Below, in pieces: positions 57,901-64,000 of a DNA stretch of 64,000 bases (positions are counted from its first letter, which is position 1; each line of letters begins with the position of its first letter). The stretch is taken from contig JAJUJI010000002.1 of NCBI GenBank assembly GCA_029265405.1, forward strand, positions 124,001-188,000, in the 5' to 3' direction. Below the pieces are notes generated by a model. The model was not told where the DNA came from and searched no databases. It saw only the letters and a list, made by a program, of their open reading frames with translations. The position numbers and the translations under genes are program-made. The DNA is from Clostridiales bacterium (lineage in GTDB: Bacteria > Bacillota > Clostridia > Oscillospirales > Oscillospiraceae).

Positions 57901-59282
57901 GCGCCACGCTTGCGCTCCCAGCCTCTGTATACCCTGTCCCTTTCGCTGTAGGTGCGTTTTCTTAGCAGGAATACGAAGCCGCCGCCGTATTTTGCGTTCA
58001 GCCGCTCAGCTTCAGCCTTGGCGGCCATCAGCGCTTCCGCGTCGCCCGGAGCGGTTTCGCTTTTCGTTTCCGGCAGGTCGGCAAGCAGCCCGTAATAGAC
58101 GCCCTCGGCCTTTCGGTTTGCCAGCCTGTACTCCTCAAGGCAGCCGAAGGCCTTTACGGCAGACTGCGGAGAGGTTATTAGGGCAGCCGTCACGCATAGG
58201 GTCCTGTATTCCGAGGAAGCCAGATCCTCGGCGCCAAGCTCCAGCATCGGAAGCCGCGCTGGAGGCCGCAGCCGCATGATTAGCCTGTCAAGCAGATACT
58301 TTACGGCCTCGCTTATTGGGAATAAAGCAAGCGCAAATGCAGCCGTCCCCCCATAAAGCATGGCGAGCAAAAACGACGCCGAAAGCGTCAGCGCGGCGTT
58401 AAGGCCGATGTACAGGGCGTAGGGCTTTCTTTTGCGTTTGGCTCCGAGCGGCTCGACGAAAATATAATATCCCACATGCCTCTTGTAGCCCTCGCCGGCT
58501 GAGGCGAGCTCCAAAGCGGTTTTGGCCGCGTCCGATTCCTCGATTCCGCGCCCGGACGCCAGCTTCGCCAGCTCGCGCCTGTATATGGCCCTGCTTTGCA
58601 CGTCCATTTTGCAATAGTGCCCGGAAGGATCGAGCCTGAGTATTTTTTCCGTCGGGTTTACGCTTTCCAGCACCTTGTATAAATCCGTCGCCGCAAGCCG
58701 GAACAGGGTCTTGAAAACGTTTTCCGCGATTTGCTCGGCTTCTGAAGACTGTGCGCTGCCCGAGGCGTCATCAGCATTATTATCGCCGCTTGACGATATG
58801 TTCTCATAAAGATATCTGAGCAGCTCAAGGCGCAGCGAGGCCGCAAAGAGCGTCAGCTCCCTTTCCGGCAGCCTGCGGCATTCCATGAAGCCGCTCAGAT
58901 ACAGCGCCGTCCTTTCGCCGTCCACAAAACCCGAGCCCGCGCGCACAAGCCCGCGCGCTGCTATCAGGACAGCGGCGCAGCCTTCCGAGTCCGCGCCAAG
59001 CCTGCCGGCGCGCTTGAAATCCTCGGCGACAGAAGCCGACTCGCGCCTTACCATGTACATGTTGTCGCACAGCCACTCGGCCGTCTTTGAGCGTACGCCG
59101 CCGGCCTTGAAGCCGCCGTAAAGCTTTTCAAGCCTTTGCAGCAGGCGCTTCACCTCGCGTGAAACCGCTTTTCCGCTAGTGTGAGTATGGCGTCCGGCGC
59201 GCTTTTGACCTCCGGAAAAAGCCGCCCTGCAGTCTTGTTCCCCATATTGCGCAAGCTTTTCGTTGCCGATAAAGAATGTCAT
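51921..59282 (-). CDS. Cyclic beta-1,2-glucan synthase (GT84-GH94)
   Basis: 2453 residues, the largest gene in the window. Order: N-terminal cytoplasmic region, membrane helices (about 285-330), GT84 glucosyltransferase (about 400-650: DSDTRL near 495, EGSFAGKGIMS, SHDLIEGEYLR, QHRWIRGDWQ near 640), further helices (about 680-850), a glucoamylase-like domain, GH94 chain-length-control domains and a final GH94 catalytic core with GGGDWNDGFD near 2167. In Brucella/Agrobacterium such proteins make cyclic osmoprotective glucans from UDP-glucose; in Clostridia the product may be linear or cyclic. GAGG ten bases before the ATG. It has no ndvA-like exporter adjacent. Some in-frame repeats of Ala/Glu-rich linker occur. 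Confidence 0.9.
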   Translation of the reverse strand: MTFFIGNEKLAQYGEQDCRAAFSGGQKRAGRHTHTSGKAVSREVKRLLQRLEKLYGGFKAGGVRSKTAEWLCDNMYMVRRESASVAEDFKRAGRLGADSEGCAAVLIAARGLVRAGSGFVDGERTALYLSGFMECRRLPERELTLFAASLRLELLRYLYENISSSGDNNADDASGSAQSSEAEQIAENVFKTLFRLAATDLYKVLESVNPTEKILRLDPSGHYCKMDVQSRAIYRRELAKLASGRGIEESDAAKTALELASAGEGYKRHVGYYIFVEPLGAKRKRKPYALYIGLNAALTLSASFLLAMLYGGTAAFALALFPISEAVKYLLDRLIMRLRPPARLPMLELGAEDLASSEYRTLCVTAALITSPQSAVKAFGCLEEYRLANRKAEGVYYGLLADLPETKSETAPGDAEALMAAKAEAERLNAKYGGGFVFLLRKRTYSERDRVYRGWERKRGAVMELIRLLKQGKSGVEPLCGDHDAVRDIKYIIILDSDTRLNAGCAAELIGTIAHPLSKPVIDAEARSVLHGNGIIAPKIGVDLYAANRSDFTRIFAGQGGLDPYGSAGSDVYQDMFGEGSFAGKGIMSVEAAYACLDRRFPLDTLLSHDLIEGEYLRCAYAGSIELTDGFPSSLLSYYERQHRWIRGDWQTLRWLFPRIKDEAGKADKNPLTPLGKWKIIDNLRRSLVPVMTFLAIFLYCVLGGRELAASAAAAALSLAVKVIVNSMKKPDIVNKTYRTSVFTAAASDFMQFIILSIILPYAAYISASAIMTSLYRQLISKRNLLKWVTAAESEGKRRRTVAHYYKKMLACPAAAAAGLLLAPSAPAAALFILWLAAPALGWALSRERGTQTKISTENRAFLLRCAKDIWRYFENYLTAERNWLPPDNMQEEPVEIVAERTSPTNIGLALLAALTAADLGLCEKKRALRLMDSMLQAVEELPKYKGHLYNWYDIKTMAPLKPEYISTVDSGNLIACLLAASAGLNELGEARLAERAKRLADAMDMGFLYDGERRLMHIGYDAQSGSSPDCWYDLLESEARIASYIAVARGEADRRHWRRLGRILAQTGGVCGLASWTGTMFEYFMPCLLLPVFRHSLLHESLIFCFYAQRKGGDKKSGVWGISESAFYSYDACMNYSYKAHGVQSAALKRGMDRDKVISPYSTFLALGMGVPACVRNLKRLRRLGMEGKYGFYEAVDFTPSRTGSLDYQRVRCFMTHHMAMSIAAINNALNGDIMVRRFMSHPEMRAYAELLQEKGPVGQLIRTDSAYKAEERPERIRNEGWNMAGRDYSLERPLCFPLSNGTYSVLLTELGSSRSKCGGRLIAAFEPRRFTEKHGLLFFALSGGELIPLQPAPEFAGGAEYGFEFLGNCHKQYCKAGTLDFCITTFAALGECGEKRILYVKNNGGEEAELAVACYFEPALAPEAAYAAHPAFIRLSMETKRKNGCVIVSRRAGGMNKPYSLALACGTAFQYDTDKAAALGRGGLRTLPEALDRPAGSTAGPVAEPCVLIRIPLNLRPGEKKELELALAAGEGEEEAAAAAGRILKQSENDNKHFFNSAALYSMTASEIESAVRLLTGLVYETSERKERYEKYREGGAGKSSLWRFGISGDCPLVAAEAADIGKDEKPAKTAALLKCYAFLTRLGFELDLALIIDESGQYGRPEYSAALEQVQKLNLEGRLNRKAGIHIISGFEAELNAVRAMADLYLAGGLGGAGSDACAAPSGSGKPGARATVGFFVGKGEAGDRLFSFKAGGVFSFEGAGKYGRWVWSNMLTNGSMGFIAADSGTGSLWLGNSRENRLDRWTNDPLALVGSERLEYLTGGRRVSLFGGSVEFGFGWARWRNKIGDSESDLLAFISAKADARYFILRLQGFKPGDKISFFMQAVLGSEEEGQKTTLIKTEPGGRPEVCAENGFKVSLWSSARAARLYADELEFMTGGAARGGKPAIAAEYEAGRELVLVLSAEDAPAAATLEEAERELEEARRHWEEKTGFIKIRTPCPELDAYINGWAAYQIIACRLMGRNSMYQSGGAFGFRDQLQDVCALIDSQPELARKHIIRAAEHQYAEGDVQHWWHEPFRGVRTRCSDDLLWLPYAAAQYVVKTGDTTLLDEKAAFLSSPVLADDERDRYEIPQITGMADIREHCLRAIGLVLKRGFGQHGQLLIGGGDWNDGFDNMGEGAESVWLTWFAALAMREFAEALSLGSDRAPADQEKARELKEAALHLAAKAEAAYDGGHYLRGYYGSGDPVGADGNQACAIDSIAQSFSVLSGLGDGSRGRAAVRKAAERLCSGGIARLFDPPFGSGARPGYICSYLEGVRENGGQYTHAAVWLAMACLRSGEIEAGWRILRDLLPQNKNTERYKAEPFVLAADVYANPYLYGRGGWSWYTGAAGWYLRAVVEELLGLKLKNGKLTVEPKLPSSWDGFEAEYAVLGKKHKISVSGGGARVKLEND

Positions 59283-59369
59283 CGCAGCATGTCCTCTTTG
59301 TAGCTCTATGTTATGATAACTCTAATATTGTGCCTGCAAAACTCCGATTTATGTCAGCGCCGTTTCCTA

Positions 59370-59398
59370 TTGACAAAAGGTTTCTTTTGCTGTATCAT
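59370..59398 (+). promoter_or_regulatory. Consensus promoter of ylxM-ffh-trmD operon
   Basis: TTGACA (59370-59375), 17 bp, TATCAT (59393-59398), about 50 bp before ylxM. The -35 is perfect. Confidence 0.82.
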
Positions 59399-59449
59399 GC
59401 GTGAATGTAAGGCAATTGCACTTTACAGCCAATTTCCGGGGGTGCGGAA

Positions 59450-59812
59450 ATGGATAAGACGGTCTACATGTCGATGCTGATGGACTTTTACGGCGAGCTG
59501 CTGACGGCGAAGCAGAAGGAATATTTCAACCTCTATTACAACGAGAATCTTTCTCTGGCCGAAATCGCGGAAGCCGAAGGCATCAGCCGCCAGGGCGTAA
59601 GGGATATTATAGTGCGCGCCGAAGCGATATTGAACGAAACCGAGGAAAAAACAGGCCTGATGAAGCGCCATGCCGAGCTGCTCGGGCAGATAGACGAGGC
59701 TCAGGGCTATCTAAGGCAGATGGCGGCGCTCAACCAGACCCGCTTTAAAAATCCATTGCTGCTGGAGCTGTGCAACAAGACCTACGATCTGCTGGAGGCG
59801 ATGAGGGTCTAG
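59450..59812 (+). CDS. ylxM: YlxM family DNA-binding protein
   Basis: 120 residues; sigma-70 region 4-like helix-turn-helix (LTAKQKEYFNLYYNENLSLAEIAEAEGISRQGVR). Always beside ffh in Firmicutes and thought to modulate SRP. Starts the operon and is 36 bp from ffh. Confidence 0.93.
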   Translation: MDKTVYMSMLMDFYGELLTAKQKEYFNLYYNENLSLAEIAEAEGISRQGVRDIIVRAEAILNETEEKTGLMKRHAELLGQIDEAQGYLRQMAALNQTRFKNPLLLELCNKTYDLLEAMRV

Positions 59813-59848
59813 CGCCAGGGCCGCACAACGTCTGAACGGATGTGAATT

Positions 59849-61198
59849 ATGGCTTTTGAAAGTTTATCGGAGAAGCTCTCGGCGACGTTTAAAAAGCTCA
59901 GGGGCAAGGGCAGGCTGTCGGAGAGCGATATAAAAGAGGCTATGCGCGACGTGAGGCTGGCGCTGCTTGAGGCGGATGTCAGCTATAAGGTCGTTAAGGA
60001 TTTTATCGCCCGTGTAAGCGAAAGGGCCGTCGGAAGGGACGTGCTGGAGAGCCTGACTCCCGCCCAGATGGTGATAAAGATCGTCAGCGACGAGCTGACG
60101 GAAACAATGGGCAAAGAGAACGCCAAAATAGCTATGGCCTCCAAGCCTCCGACGGTGATAATGCTTGTGGGTCTTCAGGGCGCGGGAAAAACCACCAACG
60201 CAGCAAAGCTTGCCGCCCTCCTGAAAAAAGGCGGCAAAAGGCCCCTGCTTGCGGCCTGCGACGTATACCGGCCGGCCGCGATAAAGCAGCTTGAGACGGT
60301 GGGCGCCCAGGCGGGCATCCCCGTGTTCCAGATGGGCAACGCCGATCCGGTCAAAATAGCGGCCGAGTCGATAATTCACGCCAATAAAAACGGCAACGAC
60401 GTTGTGCTGCTGGATACCGCAGGGCGCCTGCATATAGACGAGGCTTTGATGAGCGAGCTGAAAAACATCAAGGCCGCCGTCAACCCCCATGAGATAATGC
60501 TGGTGGTGGACGCGATGACCGGGCAGGACGCCGTAAACGCGGCCAAAGCCTTTGACGACGCTCTGGGAATAGACAGCGTCTTTCTCACAAAGCTGGACGG
60601 CGACGCCAGAGGCGGAGCGGCTCTGTCGGTAAGGGCCGTCACCGGAAAGCCCATCAAGTACGCCGGCATAGGCGAGAAGCTGGACGGCATAGAGCCCTTC
60701 CACCCGGACAGGATGGCCTCGCGCATACTCGGCATGGGCGACATACTCACGCTTATTGAAAAGGCCGAGCAGAGCATAGACGAAAAGAAGGCTATGGAGC
60801 TTACAGGCAAGCTCATGTCAAACCGCTTCACGCTTTCCGACTTCTACGAGCAGCTCGTCTCAATAAAGGGCATGGGCTCTCTCAGCGACATAGCGGGCAT
60901 GCTGCCCGGGGTAGACCAAAAGGCGCTTGCCGGCGCTTCCGTAGACGAGAAGGCTTTGTCCAGAACGGCGGCGATAATCCAGTCCATGACGCCGGCCGAG
61001 CGGGACAACCCGTCCATTCTCAACAGCAGCAGAAAAAAACGCATAGCGGCCGGAAGCGGCACACAGGTAGTGGACGTTAACAGGCTGCTCAAGCAGTTTG
61101 AAATGATGCAGGCTATGGCCAGGCAAATGGGCGGCAAAAAGATGAAATTGCCCTTCAGAGGCGGGAATAAGGGCAAAAAAGGCCTGTTCGGCTTTTGA
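59849..61198 (+). CDS. ffh: Signal recognition particle protein Ffh (SRP54)
   Basis: 449 residues: N domain (1-90), G domain with GLQGAGKTT, DTAGRLHID and TKLDGDARGG, and methionine-rich M domain (about 300-440; FEMMQAMARQMGGKKMK) that binds signal peptides and SRP RNA. Targets nascent membrane proteins. SRP RNA is not in the window. Complete. Confidence 0.97.
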   Translation: MAFESLSEKLSATFKKLRGKGRLSESDIKEAMRDVRLALLEADVSYKVVKDFIARVSERAVGRDVLESLTPAQMVIKIVSDELTETMGKENAKIAMASKPPTVIMLVGLQGAGKTTNAAKLAALLKKGGKRPLLAACDVYRPAAIKQLETVGAQAGIPVFQMGNADPVKIAAESIIHANKNGNDVVLLDTAGRLHIDEALMSELKNIKAAVNPHEIMLVVDAMTGQDAVNAAKAFDDALGIDSVFLTKLDGDARGGAALSVRAVTGKPIKYAGIGEKLDGIEPFHPDRMASRILGMGDILTLIEKAEQSIDEKKAMELTGKLMSNRFTLSDFYEQLVSIKGMGSLSDIAGMLPGVDQKALAGASVDEKALSRTAAIIQSMTPAERDNPSILNSSRKKRIAAGSGTQVVDVNRLLKQFEMMQAMARQMGGKKMKLPFRGGNKGKKGLFGF

Positions 61199-61260
61199 CA
61201 CCGCGGGTTAAAGTTTTATGCTTTTTCCATAGATACAGACGAATTTGGAGGTGAATCTTT

Positions 61261-61500
61261 ATGGTTAAAATCAGGCTCAGGAGAATGGGCGCAAAGAAAA
61301 GCCCTTTTTACAGGATAGTAGTCGCCGATTCCAGAGATCCGCGCGACGGCAGGTTCATTGAGGAAATCGGAACCTATAATCCGCTTACCGAGCCCTCGGA
61401 GCTGAAGGTTGACGCCGAGCGCGTCCGCGCCTGGATGAAAAACGGCGCTCAGCCCACCGATACGGTGAAAACCCTGCTTAAGAAAGCCGGCGTCCTCTAA
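61261..61500 (+). CDS. rpsP: 30S ribosomal protein S16
   Basis: 79 residues starting [20 protein letters not shown], the bS16 signature, with [19 protein letters not shown] nine bases before ATG. In its standard place between ffh and khpA. Confidence 0.97.
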   Translation: MVKIRLRRMGAKKSPFYRIVVADSRDPRDGRFIEEIGTYNPLTEPSELKVDAERVRAWMKNGAQPTDTVKTLLKKAGVL

Positions 61501-61530
61501 GGTTTATGGGCGAAAGGAAATACGCGTAAG

Positions 61531-61764
61531 ATGAAAGAGCTGCTTCTTTATATAGCCAGGAGCCTTGTCGACAATCCCGACAGGGTCACGGTGGAAGAAC
61601 GCGAGTCGGAAGACGGCGAAATCGTGCTTGAACTGCGCGTCGCGGAAGGCGATATGGGAAAGATAATAGGCAGGCAGGGACGCATAGCCAAGGAGATCCG
61701 CGTTCTGGTAAAGTCTCTTGCACAGCGCATGGGAAAGAAAGTATCCGTAGACATAGTGGACTGA
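61531..61764 (+). CDS. khpA: KH-domain RNA-binding protein KhpA
   Basis: 77 residues with the KH GXXG loop (GKIIGRQGRIAKEIR). Small RNA-binding protein linked to cell-length control and sRNA binding. 30 bp after rpsP. The 130 bp that follow carry strong hairpins (see below). Confidence 0.95.
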   Translation: MKELLLYIARSLVDNPDRVTVEERESEDGEIVLELRVAEGDMGKIIGRQGRIAKEIRVLVKSLAQRMGKKVSVDIVD

Positions 61765-61770
61765 ACCGTC

Positions 61771-61838
61771 CGCCGCGGAGCACGCATAGGTTGCGGAATG
61801 GCTTAGGCCATTCCTTGGGCTTTGCGTTTTCCGCGGCG
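61771..61838 (+). other. Long folded RNA/DNA element between khpA and rimM
   Basis: Nested perfect stems: outer CGCCGCGGA (61771-61779) with TCCGCGGCG (61830-61838); inner ACGCA (61782-61786) with TGCGT (61823-61827); apical GGAATGGC (61795-61802)-TTAG-GCCATTCC (61807-61814). Twenty-two complementary pairs in 68 nt. No U-tract follows the outer stem, so not a standard terminator. It starts seven bp after the khpA stop. Confidence 0.65.
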
Positions 61839-61859
61839 CTTCGGCGTAATAGAGGCCAA

Positions 61860-61876
61860 GGGCGGTTACTCCGCCC
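61860..61876 (+). promoter_or_regulatory. Hairpin before rimM
   Basis: GGGCGG-TTACT-CCGCCC, ending nine bp before the GGGAG ribosome-binding site of rimM. It may set rimM expression relative to rpsP/khpA. Confidence 0.45.
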
Positions 61877-61894
61877 GGGGCGAGGGAGCTTTAG

Positions 61895-62383
61895 ATGGAG
61901 AAAAAGCGCTTTCTTGAAACAGGCAAAATAGTAAACACCCACGGTCTGCGCGGAGAGGTGAAAATTCTGCCTTGGGCCGACGCGCCGGAATTCCTGCTGA
62001 GGCTCGGCGGCTTATATATAGACGGGCGGCGCTACAGGACGGAGCAGGCGCGCGTCCACAAGGAAGCCGTGATAGTCAAGCTCGAGGGCGTGGACAGCGT
62101 CGGAGAGGCTATGGCATTGAAGAACAAGGTGGTTTACCTGGACAGAAACGAGGTTAAGCTTGACGAGGGCGCCTGGTTTGTTCAGGACGCCCTTGGACTT
62201 CCCGTTTACGACATTAACGGCGCGGAGCTTGGTAAGCTTGCCGAGGTGCTGGAGCTGCCCGGAGGCGACGTTTTCGTCGTCAAGGGCGAAACGGAACGCC
62301 TGATACCGTCAAAGGGCGGCTTTGTTAAGGAAGTCGATTTGGACGGCGGAAGAATAGTCGTAGAGCTTATAGATGGGATGTAG
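61895..62383 (+). CDS. rimM: 16S rRNA processing protein RimM
   Basis: 162 residues: N-terminal RimM domain (GKIVNTHGLRGEVKI) and C-terminal PRC-barrel (about 90-160; WFVQDALGLPVYD). Assists 30S maturation. GGGAG six bases before ATG. Followed by trmD after 41 bp. Confidence 0.95.
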   Translation: MEKKRFLETGKIVNTHGLRGEVKILPWADAPEFLLRLGGLYIDGRRYRTEQARVHKEAVIVKLEGVDSVGEAMALKNKVVYLDRNEVKLDEGAWFVQDALGLPVYDINGAELGKLAEVLELPGGDVFVVKGETERLIPSKGGFVKEVDLDGGRIVVELIDGM

Positions 62384-62424
62384 GGCCAGGCGGCGCCGAT
62401 TTTAAGCCTGAGGTCGATGTCGAT

Positions 62425-63174
62425 ATGGTAACGATGACGATAGACATCCTGACCCTTTTTCCGGACGCGGTAAGCGCCATGATGTCCCAGAGCATCATAG
62501 GAAGGGCGCAGGAGAACGAAATAGTGAAAATAAACTGCCGCCAGATAAGGGATTACACCGAAAACCGGCAAAAGCAGGTGGACGACTATCCTTACGGGGG
62601 CGGTATGGGCATGGTCATGCAGGTCCAGCCCCTTTACGACTGCTGGAAAAGCGTCTGCGATGAGGCCGGGGAGCGCGTTCATACGATCTATATGTCGCCT
62701 CAGGGCAAGACCTTTACCCAGTCGGACGCGATACGGCTAAAAAACGATTACGAAAGGCTTATTCTCGTCTGCGGGCATTACGAGGGCATAGACGAGCGCT
62801 TTATTGAGCTTTGCGTAGACGAGGAAATATCTATTGGAGATTTTGTGCTTACCGGAGGCGAAATTGCGGCGATGGCGGTGGCCGACGCCGTTTGCAGGCT
62901 CGTACCCGGCGTGCTGGCGGACCAGAGCTGCTTTCGTGAGGAAAGCCACTATTCAGGCCTGCTGGAGTATCCGCAGTATTCAAGGCCGGAGCTGTTCATG
63001 GGCAAAAGGGTGCCCCCCGTCCTGCTCTCCGGCCATCACGCGAACATAAAAAAATGGCGGCGAAAGGAATCCCTCAGGAGGACCCTGACGCGCCGCCCGG
63101 ATATGCTTGAAAAAGCAGTGCTTGAAAGCAGCGATCTGAAGCTGCTTGAGGAGATTAAAAGCGAAATGAAATAA
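62425..63174 (+). CDS. trmD: tRNA (guanine-N1)-methyltransferase TrmD
   Basis: 249 residues with the trefoil-knot SPOUT motifs: DDYPYGGGMGMVM, LVCGHYEGIDERF, IGDFVLTGGE and the C-terminal domain. Makes m1G37. It is last in the operon; the usual next gene, rplS, is missing and a terminator hairpin overlaps its stop. The ATG is the second codon of an in-frame pair with little ribosome-binding site, so it may be coupled to rimM. Confidence 0.95.
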   Translation: MVTMTIDILTLFPDAVSAMMSQSIIGRAQENEIVKINCRQIRDYTENRQKQVDDYPYGGGMGMVMQVQPLYDCWKSVCDEAGERVHTIYMSPQGKTFTQSDAIRLKNDYERLILVCGHYEGIDERFIELCVDEEISIGDFVLTGGEIAAMAVADAVCRLVPGVLADQSCFREESHYSGLLEYPQYSRPELFMGKRVPPVLLSGHHANIKKWRRKESLRRTLTRRPDMLEKAVLESSDLKLLEEIKSEMK

Positions 63175-63200
63175 GGGCTGCGGAGCGTACCGCAGCCCTT
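63173..63200. terminator. Bidirectional terminator between trmD and clp gene
   Basis: An 11-bp stem AAGGGCTGCGG / CCGCAGCCCTT with a six-base loop overlaps the trmD stop codon. On the minus strand TTATTTCATTT follows, on the plus strand AATCATTT. It serves both converging genes. Confidence 0.8.
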
Positions 63201-63207
63201 AATCATT

Positions 63208-64000
63208 TCACTTGCAGGTTACTATCTGCACCTGGTCGCCCTCGGCCGTAACGGATATATATTTTACCGGCGAGGCGTAGCTGCTTATCACCACATTGGT
63301 AATAGCGTCCTCAACTTCCTTCTGTATCAGCCTGCGGAGGTTGCGCGCGCCGTAGGTCACGGAATATGACTTGCGGGTCAGGTATTTCAAAAGCTCCTCG
63401 TCGAAGGTTAGGACGTAGCCTTTTTCCGCCATGCTGTCCTTCAGCTCGTTCATCATGATGCGGGCTATATCGACAAAGTTTTCCTCGGAGAGCTTGTTGA
63501 AGTAGACTATCTCGTCAATCCTGTTTATGAACTCGGGCCTCAGGAAATCGTTAAGAGCCTTTAATGCCTTCTCCTTGCCTTGCTCGTTGAGCGTCTTGTT
63601 GAAGCCAAGGCTGCCGTCCTTCCTGTCGCTGCCGGCGTTGGTGGTCATTATTATGATCGTGTTCTCAAAGTTGACCGTCCTGCCGTGCGCGTCGGTTATA
63701 TGCCCGTCGTCAAGTATCTGGAGCAGTATGTTCATCACGTCGGGGTGCGCCTTTTCTATCTCATCGAAAAGAACAACGGAATAGGGCCGCCTGCGTATCT
63801 TTTCCGTGAGCTGGCCAGCCTCGTCGTAGCCCACATAGCCTGGCGGCGAGCCGATGATGCGCGACACCGCGTGCTTTTCCATAAATTCCGACATATCCAG
63901 CCTTATCAGGGATTCGGGGGCGCTGAACAGGTCGGCCGCAAGCCGCTTTACAAGCTCGGTCTTGCCCACGCCGGTGGAGCCTACAAAGATGAAGGACACG
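63208..64000 (-). CDS. ClpA/B/C-family ATPase, C-terminal part
   Basis: 264 codons of the second AAA+ module, cut at the right edge: Walker A GSTGVGKTE, RLDMSEFMEKHAVSRIIG, PPGYVGYDEAGQLTE, Walker B VVLFDEIEKAHPDV, and the D2-small domain to the stop at 63208. Closest in style to ClpC-type or 'Clp ATP-binding subunit' proteins. The N-terminal half, which would tell ClpC from ClpB or ClpA, lies outside the window, so no symbol is given. Confidence 0.9.
   Translation of the reverse strand, partial: VSFIFVGSTGVGKTELVKRLAADLFSAPESLIRLDMSEFMEKHAVSRIIGSPPGYVGYDEAGQLTEKIRRRPYSVVLFDEIEKAHPDVMNILLQILDDGHITDAHGRTVNFENTIIIMTTNAGSDRKDGSLGFNKTLNEQGKEKALKALNDFLRPEFINRIDEIVYFNKLSEENFVDIARIMMNELKDSMAEKGYVLTFDEELLKYLTRKSYSVTYGARNLRRLIQKEVEDAITNVVISSYASPVKYISVTAEGDQVQIVTCK

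Noticed and set aside
47487-61814. A shared GGC-TTAG-GCC hairpin at 47487-47507 and 61795-61814 as a dispersed repeat family
   Set aside because: Only the loop and three flanking pairs agree; arms differ, so it is likely chance.

Overview
The window is an ordinary, gene-dense piece of chromosome from a Gram-positive endospore-forming lineage, most likely a GC-rich member of the Clostridia (Oscillospirales/Christensenellales-like; the order is a guess). Evidence: a SleB cortex hydrolase, a SpoIVFB-like M50 protease, RemA, the CdaA/CdaR/GdpP c-di-AMP set, paired YmfF/YmfH-type M16 peptidases, DUF3343, DUF5685 and TIGR03960/TIGR03936, together with Firmicutes-type gene orders (priA-rpoZ-gmk-remA-yicC; tig-clpP-clpX-lon; gdpP-rplI-dnaB; tilS-hpt-ftsH; ylxM-ffh-rpsP-khpA-rimM-trmD). 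I see no CRISPR array, insertion sequence, prophage, rRNA or tRNA, and no gene-free stretch over 300 bp.

Layout. 1-3.6 kb (minus): a run starting at a promoter near 3.65 kb reads DnaJ-like protein, membrane protein, yicC, remA, gmk, rpoZ, priA (cut by the window edge). 3.7-7.2 kb (minus): cdaA-cdaR (c-di-AMP synthesis), an RseC-like protein and a Cys-rich DUF5685 protein, behind a strong promoter at 7.25 kb. 7.4-8.7 kb (minus): a small TTG-started DUF3343 protein and a cysteine-desulfurase-like PLP enzyme. 9-15 kb (minus): tig, then clpP-clpX-lon. 15-21 kb (minus): rplS behind its own promoter and a structured leader, then lepB-rbgA-rnhB-yraN-dipeptidase-thrC-phosphoesterase, almost all touching or overlapping. 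21.2-24.4 kb (minus): M50 protease, TIGR03960, TIGR03936.

24.4-29.5 kb (plus): an operon from a near-consensus promoter: Xer-type recombinase, MBOAT O-acyltransferase, DHHW protein and a membrane protein that looks like a catalytically dead P1B-type ATPase. 29.6-42.3 kb (minus): sleB, and a long run gdpP-rplI-dnaB-tilS-hpt-ftsH-ychF-DUF1624-thrS. 42.4-46 kb (plus): a sugar nucleotidyltransferase fused to a degenerate phosphomannomutase domain, then an NSS transporter. 46-59.3 kb (minus): a 7.4-kb cyclic beta-1,2-glucan synthase gene, an M16 peptidase pair, lgt, a coiled-coil protein and asnS. 59.4-63.2 kb (plus): ylxM-ffh-rpsP-khpA-rimM-trmD behind a consensus promoter. 63.2-64 kb (minus): the end of a Clp ATPase.

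Most genes are housekeeping: protein targeting, folding and turnover, translation, and c-di-AMP turnover (both synthesis and breakdown are here). The accessory flavour is cell-surface carbohydrate: beta-1,2-glucan synthesis, MBOAT/DHHW O-acylation, a DUF1624 acyltransferase and the nucleotidyltransferase fusion. The most unusual items are the pseudo-P-type ATPase at the end of the MBOAT/DHHW operon, the splitting of the normally continuous trmD-rplS operon into two pieces about 40 kb apart, the structured leader of rplS, and a long folded element between khpA and rimM.
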